A stretch of 29,470 nucleotides of DNA from an uncultured Bacteroidales bacterium (GTDB lineage: Bacteria > Bacteroidota > Bacteroidia > Bacteroidales > P3). The notes beneath the pieces are model-generated. The model did not search any database, had not been told where the DNA came from, and saw only the letters and a list, made by a program, of their open reading frames with translations. Shown in pieces: positions 7,335 to 15,138 of the stretch. The stretch is from positions 1 through 29,470 of the forward strand of contig CAJUFX010000014.1 in assembly GCA_910586395.1 (NCBI GenBank), written 5' to 3'. Both the position numbers and the translations under genes were made by a program. Every line of letters starts with the position of its first letter. Positions within the stretch are counted from its first letter, which is position 1.

Positions 7335-7637
7335 GTGAAAGTCGAGCGTAGAAACAAGAGCCTATATAAAGGAAATGTTTTGGCGAAGCCATGCGCAAGC
7401 GTAACAATCGCAAGATTTGTAAGTGGTTTCGGTGGCGTATGGCTTATGGCTTATCGCGAACGAAGGGCTGCGATAAACGTTTCCGTGTATAACGCCAGAT
7501 GGCTTTTGCCGAGGTGCATCCTGTCTTCTTAACCGAGGAGCATCCTGTCTTCTTAACCGAGGTGCATCCGATCTTCGCTAAGCGGAAGGACGCCCTAAAG
7601 CCTAAAGACAGAGATAAAAAATTTCTTATAAATATGG
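7335..7637. other. Non-coding divergent gap between two operons
   Basis: No convincing gene is present between the minus-strand lipoprotein promoter and the plus-strand ABC promoter. The stretch holds an inverted repeat TTATCGC (7451-7457)/GCGATAA (7470-7476) and the 24-bp triplicated repeat at 7511-7582. Open frames over the repeat exist on both strands, but they have low-complexity products and no convincing initiation signals. Confidence 0.5.
7511..7582. repeat. 24-bp tandem repeat, three copies
   Basis: Copies span 7511-7534, 7535-7558 and 7559-7582. Each begins GAGG(T/A)GCATCC. The first two differ by one base. The third keeps the first half and drifts in the second (GATCTTCGCTAAG instead of TGTCTTCTTAACC). 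Because 24 is a multiple of three, each strand gives an 8-residue peptide repeat (EVHPVFLT on plus, GCTSVKKT on minus). It sits in the divergent gap, about 60 bp upstream of the ABC operon promoter. Confidence 0.85.
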
Positions 7638-7645
7638 TATATTTG
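7638..7645 (+). promoter_or_regulatory. Bacteroides-type -7 element of the ABC exporter operon
   Basis: TATATTTG matches TAnnTTTG. It is 75 bp upstream of the ATP-binding subunit start at 7721. No clear -33 TTTG is visible at 19 bp. Confidence 0.55.
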
Positions 7646-7720
7646 CGTATCGGCTGCGCGCTCCGTTTTTCCAAAGCGTGGGATAGGCGGGCGGCTAAAA
7701 TGTTATAAAACATAATTTCA

Positions 7721-8656
7721 ATGGACATATTGCAGACCAAAGAGGTGGTCAAACGTTATGCCAACCATTTGGCGTTGGACCGCGTTTCCATCACCATACC
7801 CGAAGGCACGGTCTATGGCCTTTTGGGGCCGAACGGCGCGGGCAAGACCACGCTGATCCGTATCATCAACCAGATTACGGGGCCCGACGAAGGCGAGGTG
7901 TGGCTCAACGGCGAAAGGCTGTCGCCCAAACATATCACGCAAATCGGTTATCTGCCCGAAGAACGGGGCTTGTATAAGAAGATGAAAGTGGGCGAACAAG
8001 CCGTCTATCTGGCGCAACTCAAAGGTTTGTCCAAGGCCGAGGCTGTGCGCCGGCTCAAATATTGGTTCGAGAAATTCGACATCCTCTCGTGGTGGGACCG
8101 CAAGGTGGAGGAACTCTCCAAGGGTATGCAGCAGAAGATTCAGTTTGTCGTCACGGTGTTGCATGAACCCAAACTGTTGATATTCGACGAGCCGTTCAGC
8201 GGTTTCGACCCCCTCAACGCCCAGTTGTTGCGGGAAGAGATACTTGGGTTGCGGGACCGCGGCGCCACCGTCATCTTCTCGACGCACAACATGGCTTCGG
8301 TGGAGGAAGTCTGCGACCGGATCGCGCTCATCAACCGATCCAAGAAAGTGTTGGAAGGCAAGGTGGAGGACATCCGCCAGTCGTTTCACGCCAATCTGTA
8401 CGAGGTGGTCATGGAAACGCCGGAAAAGGCCGATGATTTTCTGAGTCGCGACATGGAAGTGTTGGAGGTGCGGCCGCAGGACAAGCCGCATTACCTCTCG
8501 CTCAAATTGAAGATAGAGGGAGGCCGTTCGACGAATGAACTCCTGCGGCATCTTATGGCGCACGGCCGCGTCTGCGCGTTTAAGGAAGTGTTGCCGAGCA
8601 TGAACGATATTTTTATTCAAACCGTAAAACAAGCCAACGAACATGAGCAGAAATAA
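7721..8656 (+). CDS. ABC transporter ATP-binding protein (NatA-like)
   Basis: A 311-residue ABC ATPase of the ABC-2/NatA class. Walker A GPNGAGKT is at residues 36-43, the signature LSKGMQQK at about 132-139, Walker B LLIFDEP at 152-158 and the switch histidine H189 in STHNM. A C-terminal DUF4162-like extension (about 215-305) follows, typical of this class. It powers the membrane subunit encoded immediately downstream, whose start overlaps this gene by 14 bp, so the two are translationally coupled. By family, such pairs export sodium, drugs or other small substrates; the substrate here is unknown. Confidence 0.92.
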   Translation: MDILQTKEVVKRYANHLALDRVSITIPEGTVYGLLGPNGAGKTTLIRIINQITGPDEGEVWLNGERLSPKHITQIGYLPEERGLYKKMKVGEQAVYLAQLKGLSKAEAVRRLKYWFEKFDILSWWDRKVEELSKGMQQKIQFVVTVLHEPKLLIFDEPFSGFDPLNAQLLREEILGLRDRGATVIFSTHNMASVEEVCDRIALINRSKKVLEGKVEDIRQSFHANLYEVVMETPEKADDFLSRDMEVLEVRPQDKPHYLSLKLKIEGGRSTNELLRHLMAHGRVCAFKEVLPSMNDIFIQTVKQANEHEQK

Positions 8657-9953
8657 TACGTGGGTCATCCTGCAACGCGAATATTTGAACCGGGTCAAGA
8701 AAAAGAGTTTCCTGGTCATGACCATTCTCATGCCCTTGCTGTTTGTCGCGCTGATATTCGCACCGGCTTTGTTGAGCAATGTGGGCAAGCAGAGCAAATC
8801 CTATCTCGTGGTCGATGAAACCGGCGCTTATGCGGCTTCTTTCAGCGAAGCGACGAAAGACCGCTATACGTTTGTGGCCGATACGGCGGCCGCGTTCGAC
8901 TCTTTGCGGGCGGAGGTCTGCGACGGCGTGATTTATATCGCGGCTTCGGGTTTGGAATCCAACCGGCAGAATGTGGATTTCTTTTATATGACGTCCGAGC
9001 CGAGTATGGAGCAACTCAACGGCATTTCTTCGCGGATGACGTCGTCCTTGCGGCAGAAACTCATGCAGGAAGTCGGCGGCATGAGCCCGGAGGCTTACGC
9101 GCTGGTCAATGACGCGGATGTGGAAATCGGTGCCCGGAACATGGAAACGGGCGAGCAGACGTATTCGGAAGTCAAGACCGTGCTTGGCTATGTGTTCGGC
9201 TTTCTGATATACTTGTTTATCTTTATGTTCGGCGGCATGATTATGAACGGTGTCATAGAGGAAAAGACGAACCGTATCGTGGAGGTGCTGATTTCATCGG
9301 TGCGGCCGATGCAGCTCCTGACGGGTAAGATCGTCGGCATTTCGTTGGTCGGTCTGACCCAACTCCTGATATGGGGTGTGCTGACGTTCGTGCTCATATT
9401 CGTGGGCGGCCTGGTGTTCGGCGGTCAAATCGATGCGGAGAGTTTGGCTTCGGCACAGCAGATGGCGGCGGCCGGCGCGCCCATCGAACTGGATGCGATG
9501 GGCAAGGTCATGGATATGATTCATTCGGTGAATCTGAGCCGGTTGTTCGGGATATTCATCGCTTATTTCATCGGCGGCTATCTGCTGTATGCGGCTTTGT
9601 TCGCGGCGGTGGGCGCGGCCGTCGAGAACGAGAACGATACGAGCCAATTTATGTTGCCGATTACGATACCTCTGATTCTGAGTATCGTCGTTTCGGTCAA
9701 TATTCTCAATGATCCGAACGGTCCCGTGGCCTTTTGGTTCTCGATGATTCCGTTCACGTCGCCTATCGCGATGATGATCCGCGTGCCGTTCGGCGTGCCG
9801 GGTTGGGAGTTGGCGCTGTCGTTGGGATTGCTCGTGCTCGGCTGTATAGGTACAACTTATGTGGCGGCCAAGATATACCGCGTGGGCATTTTGATGTACG
9901 GCAAGAAGACGTCGTATAAGGAATTGTGGAAGTGGTTGAAGTATAAGGCTTAA
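8643..9953 (+). CDS. ABC-2 type transporter permease (NatB-like)
   Basis: A 436-residue membrane subunit. One membrane segment lies near residues 22-44, followed by a large extracytoplasmic domain (about 45-178). Five further membrane segments lie near 180-203, 229-258, 301-325, 337-355 and 387-411. The motif EEKTNRIVEVLISSVRP (206-222) is characteristic of the NatB/ABC2_membrane_3 family. It forms an exporter with the preceding ATPase. A poorly conserved insertion, rich in Ala and Gln, lies near 261-290 between membrane segments. The gene ends 88 bp before the response regulator gene, without an obvious terminator. Confidence 0.92.
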   Translation: MSRNNTWVILQREYLNRVKKKSFLVMTILMPLLFVALIFAPALLSNVGKQSKSYLVVDETGAYAASFSEATKDRYTFVADTAAAFDSLRAEVCDGVIYIAASGLESNRQNVDFFYMTSEPSMEQLNGISSRMTSSLRQKLMQEVGGMSPEAYALVNDADVEIGARNMETGEQTYSEVKTVLGYVFGFLIYLFIFMFGGMIMNGVIEEKTNRIVEVLISSVRPMQLLTGKIVGISLVGLTQLLIWGVLTFVLIFVGGLVFGGQIDAESLASAQQMAAAGAPIELDAMGKVMDMIHSVNLSRLFGIFIAYFIGGYLLYAALFAAVGAAVENENDTSQFMLPITIPLILSIVVSVNILNDPNGPVAFWFSMIPFTSPIAMMIRVPFGVPGWELALSLGLLVLGCIGTTYVAAKIYRVGILMYGKKTSYKELWKWLKYKA

Positions 9954-10041
9954 TAGAAAAGGAACCGTTGGGGTCGGCTGTTGGGCGATGTTCCGGCGGT
10001 CGGTCCGGTCGATGCCGGTTTAACCGAGGGGTGATGGCTAT

Positions 10042-11241
10042 ATGAAAAGCAAGACGGATAAGGCGATGCCGATATTGGTTGTGGACGACGAGGCGTTGAT
10101 CCGGCAGAGCCTGCGCGACATCTTCGAATACGAGGGCTACGAGGTGGTGGAAGCGGCCGACGGGGCGGCGGCTTTGGCTCTGTTGGCCAAGGATGCGTTC
10201 GCGGCCGTGTTCTGCGACATCAAGATGCCCAGGCTGGACGGTGTCGGGCTGTTGGAAAAGGTGCGGGCTTTGGCGGCGGAATCCACGGCCGCGAATGCCT
10301 GGGCGCCGAGCCCGATCATCATGATTTCCGGACACGGTGACATCGAGACCGCCGTCGATTGTCTCAAGAAAGGCGCGTTTGACTATCTGTCCAAGCCGTT
10401 GGATTTGAACCGTGTGCTCGGTGCGTTGCGGCGGGCTGTGGATAATGAGCGCCTTACGCGTCATGCCGAGAACTGGAAGCGGGCGGCGGTCCGTCAGTTC
10501 GAGATGGTGGGGCGGAGCAAGGCGTTGAAAGACGTTTTGGATATGGCCGACAAGGTGGCGAAGACGACGGCCAAGGTCTTGATCGTGGGGGAGAACGGTA
10601 CGGGCAAGGAGTTGCTGGCGCGCCGTATCCACGAGGGGAGCGCCGTGGCTGACGGCCCCTGGGTGACGGTCAATTGCGCCGCCATTCCGTCCGAACTCAT
10701 CGAAAGTGAACTGTTTGGCCATGAAAAGGGCGCGTTTACGTCGGCCGTCAAGCAACGCAAGGGGCGTTTCGAGCAGGCCGATGGCGGCACGCTGTTTCTG
10801 GACGAAATAGGCGATATGAGCCTGGCGGCGCAGGCCAAGATGCTCCGCGTGTTGCAGGACCGGCGTATCATGCGCGTGGGCGGGGAAAAGGAAATCGAGG
10901 TGCGGGTGCGGGTCGTGGCCGCCACGAACAAACAATTGGAAAAGGAAATCGCCGAGGGACGATTCCGCGAAGATCTGTACCATAGGCTGAGCGTTGTCAA
11001 ACTGCGGATGCCGCCCTTGCGGGAGCGGCCGGAAGACATACCGCTGCTCGTCGAGAGTTTCGCGGCCGAATTGTCGGTCGATTTGGGCAAGGGGCCGTTG
11101 GATTTCAAAAAGGATGCCTTAAAGGTTTTGCAGGCTCAACCGTGGCCGGGCAATATACGTGAATTGCGCAATGTCGTGGAGCGTCTGTTGATTTTCTGTG
11201 AGAATGCGGTTACAGCCGCCGATGTGGAGAAATATCTCTGA
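10042..11241 (+). CDS. Sigma-54 activator-type response regulator lacking a DNA-binding domain
   Basis: A 399-residue NtrC-like protein. A receiver domain (about 9-130) has acidic pocket D15/D16, phospho-acceptor D59 in FCDIKMP and K118 in SKPLD. An Ala-rich insertion (about 76-90) precedes strand 4. The AAA+ domain (about 155-385) has Walker A GENGTGKE (183-190), Walker B LFLDEIG (251-257) and the sensor segment WPGNIREL. The sigma-54-contacting loop is GAFTSA (230-235) rather than GAFTGA. The protein stops at EKYL, so no Fis-type helix-turn-helix follows. From memory, close Bacteroidota homologues share these traits. It presumably activates sigma-54 RNA polymerase without sequence-specific DNA binding. 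No histidine kinase is adjacent. Confidence 0.88.
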   Translation: MKSKTDKAMPILVVDDEALIRQSLRDIFEYEGYEVVEAADGAAALALLAKDAFAAVFCDIKMPRLDGVGLLEKVRALAAESTAANAWAPSPIIMISGHGDIETAVDCLKKGAFDYLSKPLDLNRVLGALRRAVDNERLTRHAENWKRAAVRQFEMVGRSKALKDVLDMADKVAKTTAKVLIVGENGTGKELLARRIHEGSAVADGPWVTVNCAAIPSELIESELFGHEKGAFTSAVKQRKGRFEQADGGTLFLDEIGDMSLAAQAKMLRVLQDRRIMRVGGEKEIEVRVRVVAATNKQLEKEIAEGRFREDLYHRLSVVKLRMPPLRERPEDIPLLVESFAAELSVDLGKGPLDFKKDALKVLQAQPWPGNIRELRNVVERLLIFCENAVTAADVEKYL

Positions 11242-11258
11242 AATATCGCTTAAATTCG

Positions 11259-11266
11259 TAACTTTG
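11259..11266 (+). promoter_or_regulatory. Bacteroides-type -7 element of rnpB
   Basis: TAACTTTG matches TAnnTTTG and lies 17-24 bases upstream of the predicted 5' end of RNase P RNA. It begins 18 bases after the response-regulator stop codon. Confidence 0.65.
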
Positions 11267-11282
11267 CGACCTGTAAACGACT

Positions 11283-11655
11283 AAAGAAAAACAGTCCGGA
11301 TTGTCGCTGCCCGCAAGGGGAGAGGAAAGTCCGGGCAACACAGAGCCACCATACTTCCTAACGGGAAGGCGTCCGCGAGGGCGACAGACAGTGCCACAGA
11401 AAACAGACCGCCGGCGGTTTCCCCGCCGGTAAGGGTGAAAACGCGAGGTAAGAGCTCACGCCCGGCTTAGCGATAAGTCCGAGGGGTAAACCTTATGGGT
11501 TGAAAGATCAAATATACCGTATGTCAAGGCGGGCTCGGCCGAAGACGGGGGGTAGATCGATGGAGGCGCGGCGTGAGCCGCGTCCTAGATAAATGACAAT
11601 CGCCGGCATTTTCGGATGCCGGTACAGAACCCGGCTTACAGGGCTGTTTTTCTTT
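11283..11655 (+). ncRNA. rnpB: RNase P RNA, bacterial type A
   Basis: The catalytic RNA that trims tRNA 5' leaders. The universal core GAGAGGAAAGTCCGGGC is at 11320-11336 and the 3' conserved ACAGAACCCGGCTTACAG at about 11623-11640. The terminal P1 helix forms between AAAGAAAAACAG (11283-11294) and CTGTTTTTCTTT (11644-11655), giving about 373 nt. The internal segment CGAGGTAAGAGCTCACG and the P-stem CGCCGGCATTTTCGGATGCCGG are also visible. The T-rich 3' end to 11660 acts as terminator. The exact mature ends are estimated from P1 pairing. Confidence 0.95.
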
Positions 11656-11675
11656 TTTTTACCTGATTTTATTCC

Positions 11676-11680
11676 GGAGG
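11676..11680 (+). promoter_or_regulatory. Ribosome binding site of the glycosyltransferase gene
   Basis: GGAGG lies 7 bases before the ATG at 11688 (a second ATG follows at 11691). It is a rare strong Shine-Dalgarno in this window. Confidence 0.6.
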
Positions 11681-11687
11681 TCGGATT

Positions 11688-12971
11688 ATGATGCGGATTT
11701 CGGTCGTGGTCATCACGCTCAATGAACAGGAAAATATTGGCCGTTGCATCGATTCGGTGCAAGGGGTGGCCGATGAGGTTTTGGTTGTGGACAGCGGATC
11801 TACGGATGCCACCTACCGTATCGCGACCGAAAAGGGGGCGCGTTTTATCTCGCATGCCTGGGAGGGTTACAGCGCGCAGAAGAATTATGCGAACGGAGAG
11901 GCGGCCTACCCGTGGATATTGTCGTTGGATGCCGACGAATGTCTTTCTCCGGCATTGCGGCAGGCGCTGTTGGATTATAGGTCGGAGGGGGCGCGGGAAC
12001 CGTCGCCGGATACCGTATTTGAGATGAATCGCCGGACGGCCTATGGCGGGCGGTTTATGCGGCGTATTTGGAACAAGGAATATAAAGTGCGTCTGTTTCA
12101 TAAGGATATGGCCGCTTGGGAGGGGGATTATGTCCATGAAAAACTGGTTTATGCCGCACCGGCTTGTAAAATCCGTATAGCGGGGGATTTGTTGCATTAT
12201 TCTTACGCCTCGGTTGATGCGCAGGTGGCGCAACTCAATAAGTTCAGCGATCTTTCGGCGACGGAAGCCTTTGCCGGAGGCCGCCGTTATGGCCTGTGGA
12301 CCGGTTTGTTGAAAGCTCAATGGGCGTTCTTCAGGGATTATGTGTTGAAAGGCGGTTTCGCCGATGGCGGGGATGGTTTTGTCATTTGTAGCAACAACGC
12401 TTTTTATGTAGCCTGGAAAAGCTTTAAATTACGGCAACGGTATATGGAGGAGCCCCTCTATGCCCTCAGCCGCGATCCGGCGGATTTGAGTCGGAATTTC
12501 GAGGGGGCTTTTCTGATCGCCTGCGGTGGTACGGAGGCGGAAGTGTCGCAGGGCTTGCCGATGGCGGGCATGTTGAAAGCCAAATATCCCCGTAGCCGCG
12601 TCCTGTTCATGGCGCATGCCGGGGGACGGCCTGTTGTGGCGGCGGCCGCCGCAGTGGATGGATTTGTGGATGGAGATGGTTTGCGTGCTCTGCCGCCGGA
12701 GGAGGCGGTGGGGCTGGTGCGTTCGTGGCGGTTGCGGGCGGCGGTTGTCGTTCAGGGCGATCCGGTTTGGGGGGAGTGGCTGAAAGCGGCGGCGGTGCCG
12801 TTGCGGATTGGCGATGCGCGGGACCGCTGCATGCGGCCGTATCTCAATCGGCGCGTGGCGGTGGCCCGTTATCCGGTCCGGGTGCCGGCGGCCTGTGCGC
12901 ATACGGTCTTGCTCCGTCCGTTGGGAATAGCGCCCTGTCTTGTGCCGGCTACCTTGTCTTCTGTCGATTAG
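11688..12971 (+). CDS. GT2 glycosyltransferase (WaaE/KdtX-like) fused to a partial GT9 domain
   Basis: A 427-residue protein. Residues 1-255 are a GT2 glycosyltransferase: ISVVVITLNEQENI start, VDSGSTD (34-40), catalytic-metal DADE (81-84), EKLV and LLHYSY, as in LPS-core glucosyltransferases WaaE/KdtX. Residues about 271-427 resemble the N-terminal Rossmann half of GT9 heptosyltransferases: FLIACGG start, MLKAKYPRSRVLFMAH, VPLRIGDARDRCMRPYLNRRV, and HTVLLRPLGI. GT9 enzymes continue with a second, sugar-nucleotide-binding half; that is absent, and the stop is followed by a promoter for the next gene. A likely role is LPS core or glycan assembly, with the C-terminal half inactive or acceptor-binding. 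A rival view is that the C-terminal gene part is decaying. Confidence 0.8.
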   Translation: MMRISVVVITLNEQENIGRCIDSVQGVADEVLVVDSGSTDATYRIATEKGARFISHAWEGYSAQKNYANGEAAYPWILSLDADECLSPALRQALLDYRSEGAREPSPDTVFEMNRRTAYGGRFMRRIWNKEYKVRLFHKDMAAWEGDYVHEKLVYAAPACKIRIAGDLLHYSYASVDAQVAQLNKFSDLSATEAFAGGRRYGLWTGLLKAQWAFFRDYVLKGGFADGGDGFVICSNNAFYVAWKSFKLRQRYMEEPLYALSRDPADLSRNFEGAFLIACGGTEAEVSQGLPMAGMLKAKYPRSRVLFMAHAGGRPVVAAAAAVDGFVDGDGLRALPPEEAVGLVRSWRLRAAVVVQGDPVWGEWLKAAAVPLRIGDARDRCMRPYLNRRVAVARYPVRVPAACAHTVLLRPLGIAPCLVPATLSSVD

Positions 12972-13031
12972 TTCGTGATAATTGTTAGCAAAAAAGTCGC
13001 TTTTCAAGTGCCGGATACGGAAAATATTTGC

Positions 13032-13039
13032 TATCTTTG
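13032..13039 (+). promoter_or_regulatory. Bacteroides-type -7 element of the arginine deiminase gene
   Basis: TATCTTTG matches TAnnTTTG. It is 81 bp upstream of the start codon at 13121. No clear -33 TTTG at 19 bp. Confidence 0.6.
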
Positions 13040-13120
13040 GCTTCGTAAATAGGCACGTTCGAAAGGCTTGGCGGCACATGGAAACTGCGCCTGGAACGTT
13101 TGCGAAAATAAGGATTTTTT

Positions 13121-14338
13121 ATGCCTGAAATGACATTGAGTTCGGAAGTCGGCCGCTTGCGGGGCGTGGTGTTGCACCGTCCCGGTGTGGAAATCGAACG
13201 CATGACGCCGGCTACGATACACGAAGCCCTGTACAGCGATTTGTTGGGATGCGCTACGGCCCGCAAGGAATATACGCAATTGGAGACGTTTCTGTCCCGG
13301 ATTACCAAGACTTATTATTTCGACGACCTGTTGGCCGAAACGCTGGCGGATGCGGAAGCCCGCCGGACCTGTCTCGCGCATCCGCTGTTCGCGGCATTGC
13401 CCGAGGCGGAAAAGGCTTTCATGCAGGGGTTGGATGCGGCGGCCTTGGGCCGTTATCTCATAGAGGGACCGGCGCGGATAGACGACCCTGAGCGGCAGTG
13501 GCGTCCGCTTTACAATCTCTATTTCACACGCGACATAGGCGTGCGTTTCAACGACCGGAGCCTGCCGACCAAAATGTCCACGGCGGTGCGCGCGCCCGAA
13601 GCGGCGCTGACCGGCTTGATTTACCGTTATCATCCGTTGTTCGCCAAACAGACGCGGTGGGTCGATCCGTGGGCGGAAAGCCCCGGCGCCGCTTTGGAGG
13701 GCGGAGACTTCCTCGTGGCCGATAAGGATGTTTTCCTTATCGGCCAGGGCGCGCGTTCCAATGCGGAAGGCGTTCGTCAGTTTATCCAGTTGCGTTCGGC
13801 TGTTTCTCCGGAATTTCACGTGTTGACGCAGGAGTTGCCGCACGAACCGGAGTCGTTCATCCATCTGGATATGGTCTTCACGCTGTTGAGCCGCCATCAC
13901 TGCATGGTCTATAAGCCCTTGTTGGAAGGCCGTTTCAAGACGCGCCTGCTGACCGTTCGCGACGGCAAGGTGACGGAAGAGGCCGTGCCGCATCTTTTAG
14001 CCGGTTTGGAACGTTTGGGCAAGTCCTACGAACCGGTTTTCTGCGGGGGCGGGGACGCGCTCTACCAGGAACGCGACCAGTGGCACAGCGGCGCCAATTT
14101 CTTCGCCGTCGCGCCGGGGCATATCCTGGGCTACGGCCGCAACAGCCGTACCATTGACGCCTTGGCGGCGGCCGGTTTCGAGGTAAAGCCTGTTGAAGCC
14201 TGTCTTGACGGCCGTATGGCGTTTGACGTGGACGATGAGACGCATCGTGCGGTCTATACGGTGGAAAGTGCGGAACTCGTGCGTGGCGGCGGCGGATGCC
14301 GTTGCATGACGATGCCGATTGACCGCACCGCGTTGTAG
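13121..14338 (+). CDS. arcA: Arginine deiminase
   Basis: A 405-residue member of the guanidino-group-modifying superfamily, about the usual arginine deiminase length. It hydrolyses arginine to citrulline and ammonia. Signature elements in order: substrate-binding FTRD (135-138), EGGD (193-196), catalytic HLDMVF with H248 and D250, and the nucleophile C395 in GGCRCMTMP. N-terminal EVGRLRGVVLHRPG is also typical. No carbamate kinase or ornithine carbamoyltransferase is adjacent, so the complete ADI energy pathway is not shown here; citrulline production may instead feed arginine or polyamine metabolism or ammonia release. It has its own promoter and ends 100 bp before purQ. Confidence 0.88.
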   Translation: MPEMTLSSEVGRLRGVVLHRPGVEIERMTPATIHEALYSDLLGCATARKEYTQLETFLSRITKTYYFDDLLAETLADAEARRTCLAHPLFAALPEAEKAFMQGLDAAALGRYLIEGPARIDDPERQWRPLYNLYFTRDIGVRFNDRSLPTKMSTAVRAPEAALTGLIYRYHPLFAKQTRWVDPWAESPGAALEGGDFLVADKDVFLIGQGARSNAEGVRQFIQLRSAVSPEFHVLTQELPHEPESFIHLDMVFTLLSRHHCMVYKPLLEGRFKTRLLTVRDGKVTEEAVPHLLAGLERLGKSYEPVFCGGGDALYQERDQWHSGANFFAVAPGHILGYGRNSRTIDALAAAGFEVKPVEACLDGRMAFDVDDETHRAVYTVESAELVRGGGGCRCMTMPIDRTAL

Positions 14339-14405
14339 CGGAGGCCAGACGGTTCGCATCTGGCGGCCGCCCGGGATCGCGCTTCACGGAACATCCGAAA
14401 AACTA

Positions 14406-14413
14406 TAACTTTA
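14406..14413 (+). promoter_or_regulatory. Weak candidate -7 element of the purQ operon
   Basis: TAACTTTA matches TAnnTTTG except for the last base. It lies 25 bp upstream of the purQ start in an AT-rich stretch. No -33 match was found. Confidence 0.3.
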
Positions 14414-14438
14414 AGTAAATATAAAATCCGTTATACCA

Positions 14439-15137
14439 ATGAATCAAATGACCTTCGGCGTCGTCGTTTTTCCGGGTTCGAACTGTGATCACGACATGCA
14501 GTATATGCTGGAGCATCTGCTGAACCAAAAAGTGGAAATGTTATGGCACAAGGACACGAAGTTGCCGAAAAAATGCGACGCTATCGTGTTGCCGGGCGGG
14601 TTCTCCTACGGAGACTACTTGCGTTCGGGTGCTTTGGCGCGTTTTTCCCCTATCATGAGCGAGGTAATGAATTTCGCCGACAAGGGCGGTTACGTCATCG
14701 GTGTCTGCAACGGTTTCCAGATTCTGTGCGAGTCGGGCTTGTTGCCGGGCGCGTTGCTGCACAACAATAACCGTAAGTTCATCTGCAAGAACCAGTACCT
14801 GAGCGTGGTGACGAACAAGAGCGACTTTACGTCCCTGTGTGCGAACGGGCAGGTCATTAAGGTGCCGATTGCTCATGGCGAGGGGCATTACTACGCCGAC
14901 GCCGCCACGTTGAAGCAGCTCAACAAGGAAGACCGCATTCTGTTCCGTTATTGCGGCCCGGAGGGGGAGATAACCGACGAATTCAATCCGAACGGTTCGG
15001 AGGAAAACATCGCCGGCATCTGCAATGCCAAACGCAATGTGTTCGGCATGATGCCGCACCCCGAACGTTGTGCCGACGCCGTATTGGGCAATACCGACGG
15101 TCGCATTCTGTTCGAATCCCTGATAGCGGGCAAATAA
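14439..15137 (+). CDS. purQ: Phosphoribosylformylglycinamidine synthase glutaminase subunit PurQ
   Basis: A 232-residue class I glutamine amidotransferase of purine synthesis. It supplies ammonia from glutamine to PurL to convert FGAR to FGAM. The N-terminus VVVFPGSNCDHD is diagnostic of PurQ. The catalytic triad is visible: C90 in GVCNGFQIL, H207 and E209 in MMPHPER. The presence of a free PurQ implies a small-type PurL and PurS elsewhere, rather than the single large PurL with fused glutaminase. The rnhB start follows one base after the stop, so the two are translationally linked. Confidence 0.95.
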   Translation: MNQMTFGVVVFPGSNCDHDMQYMLEHLLNQKVEMLWHKDTKLPKKCDAIVLPGGFSYGDYLRSGALARFSPIMSEVMNFADKGGYVIGVCNGFQILCESGLLPGALLHNNNRKFICKNQYLSVVTNKSDFTSLCANGQVIKVPIAHGEGHYYADAATLKQLNKEDRILFRYCGPEGEITDEFNPNGSEENIAGICNAKRNVFGMMPHPERCADAVLGNTDGRILFESLIAGK

Positions 15138-15138
15138 G

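Noticed and set aside
7045..7413. Upstream extension of the 5326-7044 secreted protein
   Set aside because: It would put about 123 residues before the signal peptide, crossing the lipoprotein gene and its promoter; the MRLRPF start gives a proper signal peptide.
7511..7582. CRISPR-like array
   Set aside because: The three 24-bp units are contiguous, with no spacers, and no cas genes are present.
7499..7708. Possible 69-residue protein with EVHPVFLT repeats on the plus strand
   Set aside because: The repeat leaves frames open on both strands, the frame runs through the -7 element of the next operon, and there is no ribosome binding site or promoter that fits.
9763..10983. Long minus-strand frame antisense to the permease and response regulator
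   Set aside because: It covers two genes with clear families on the other strand; product is His/Arg/Pro-rich without motifs.
11272..11660. tmRNA or riboswitch instead of RNase P RNA
   Set aside because: The RNase P conserved core and P1 pairing are clear; no tRNA-like ends or tag frame.
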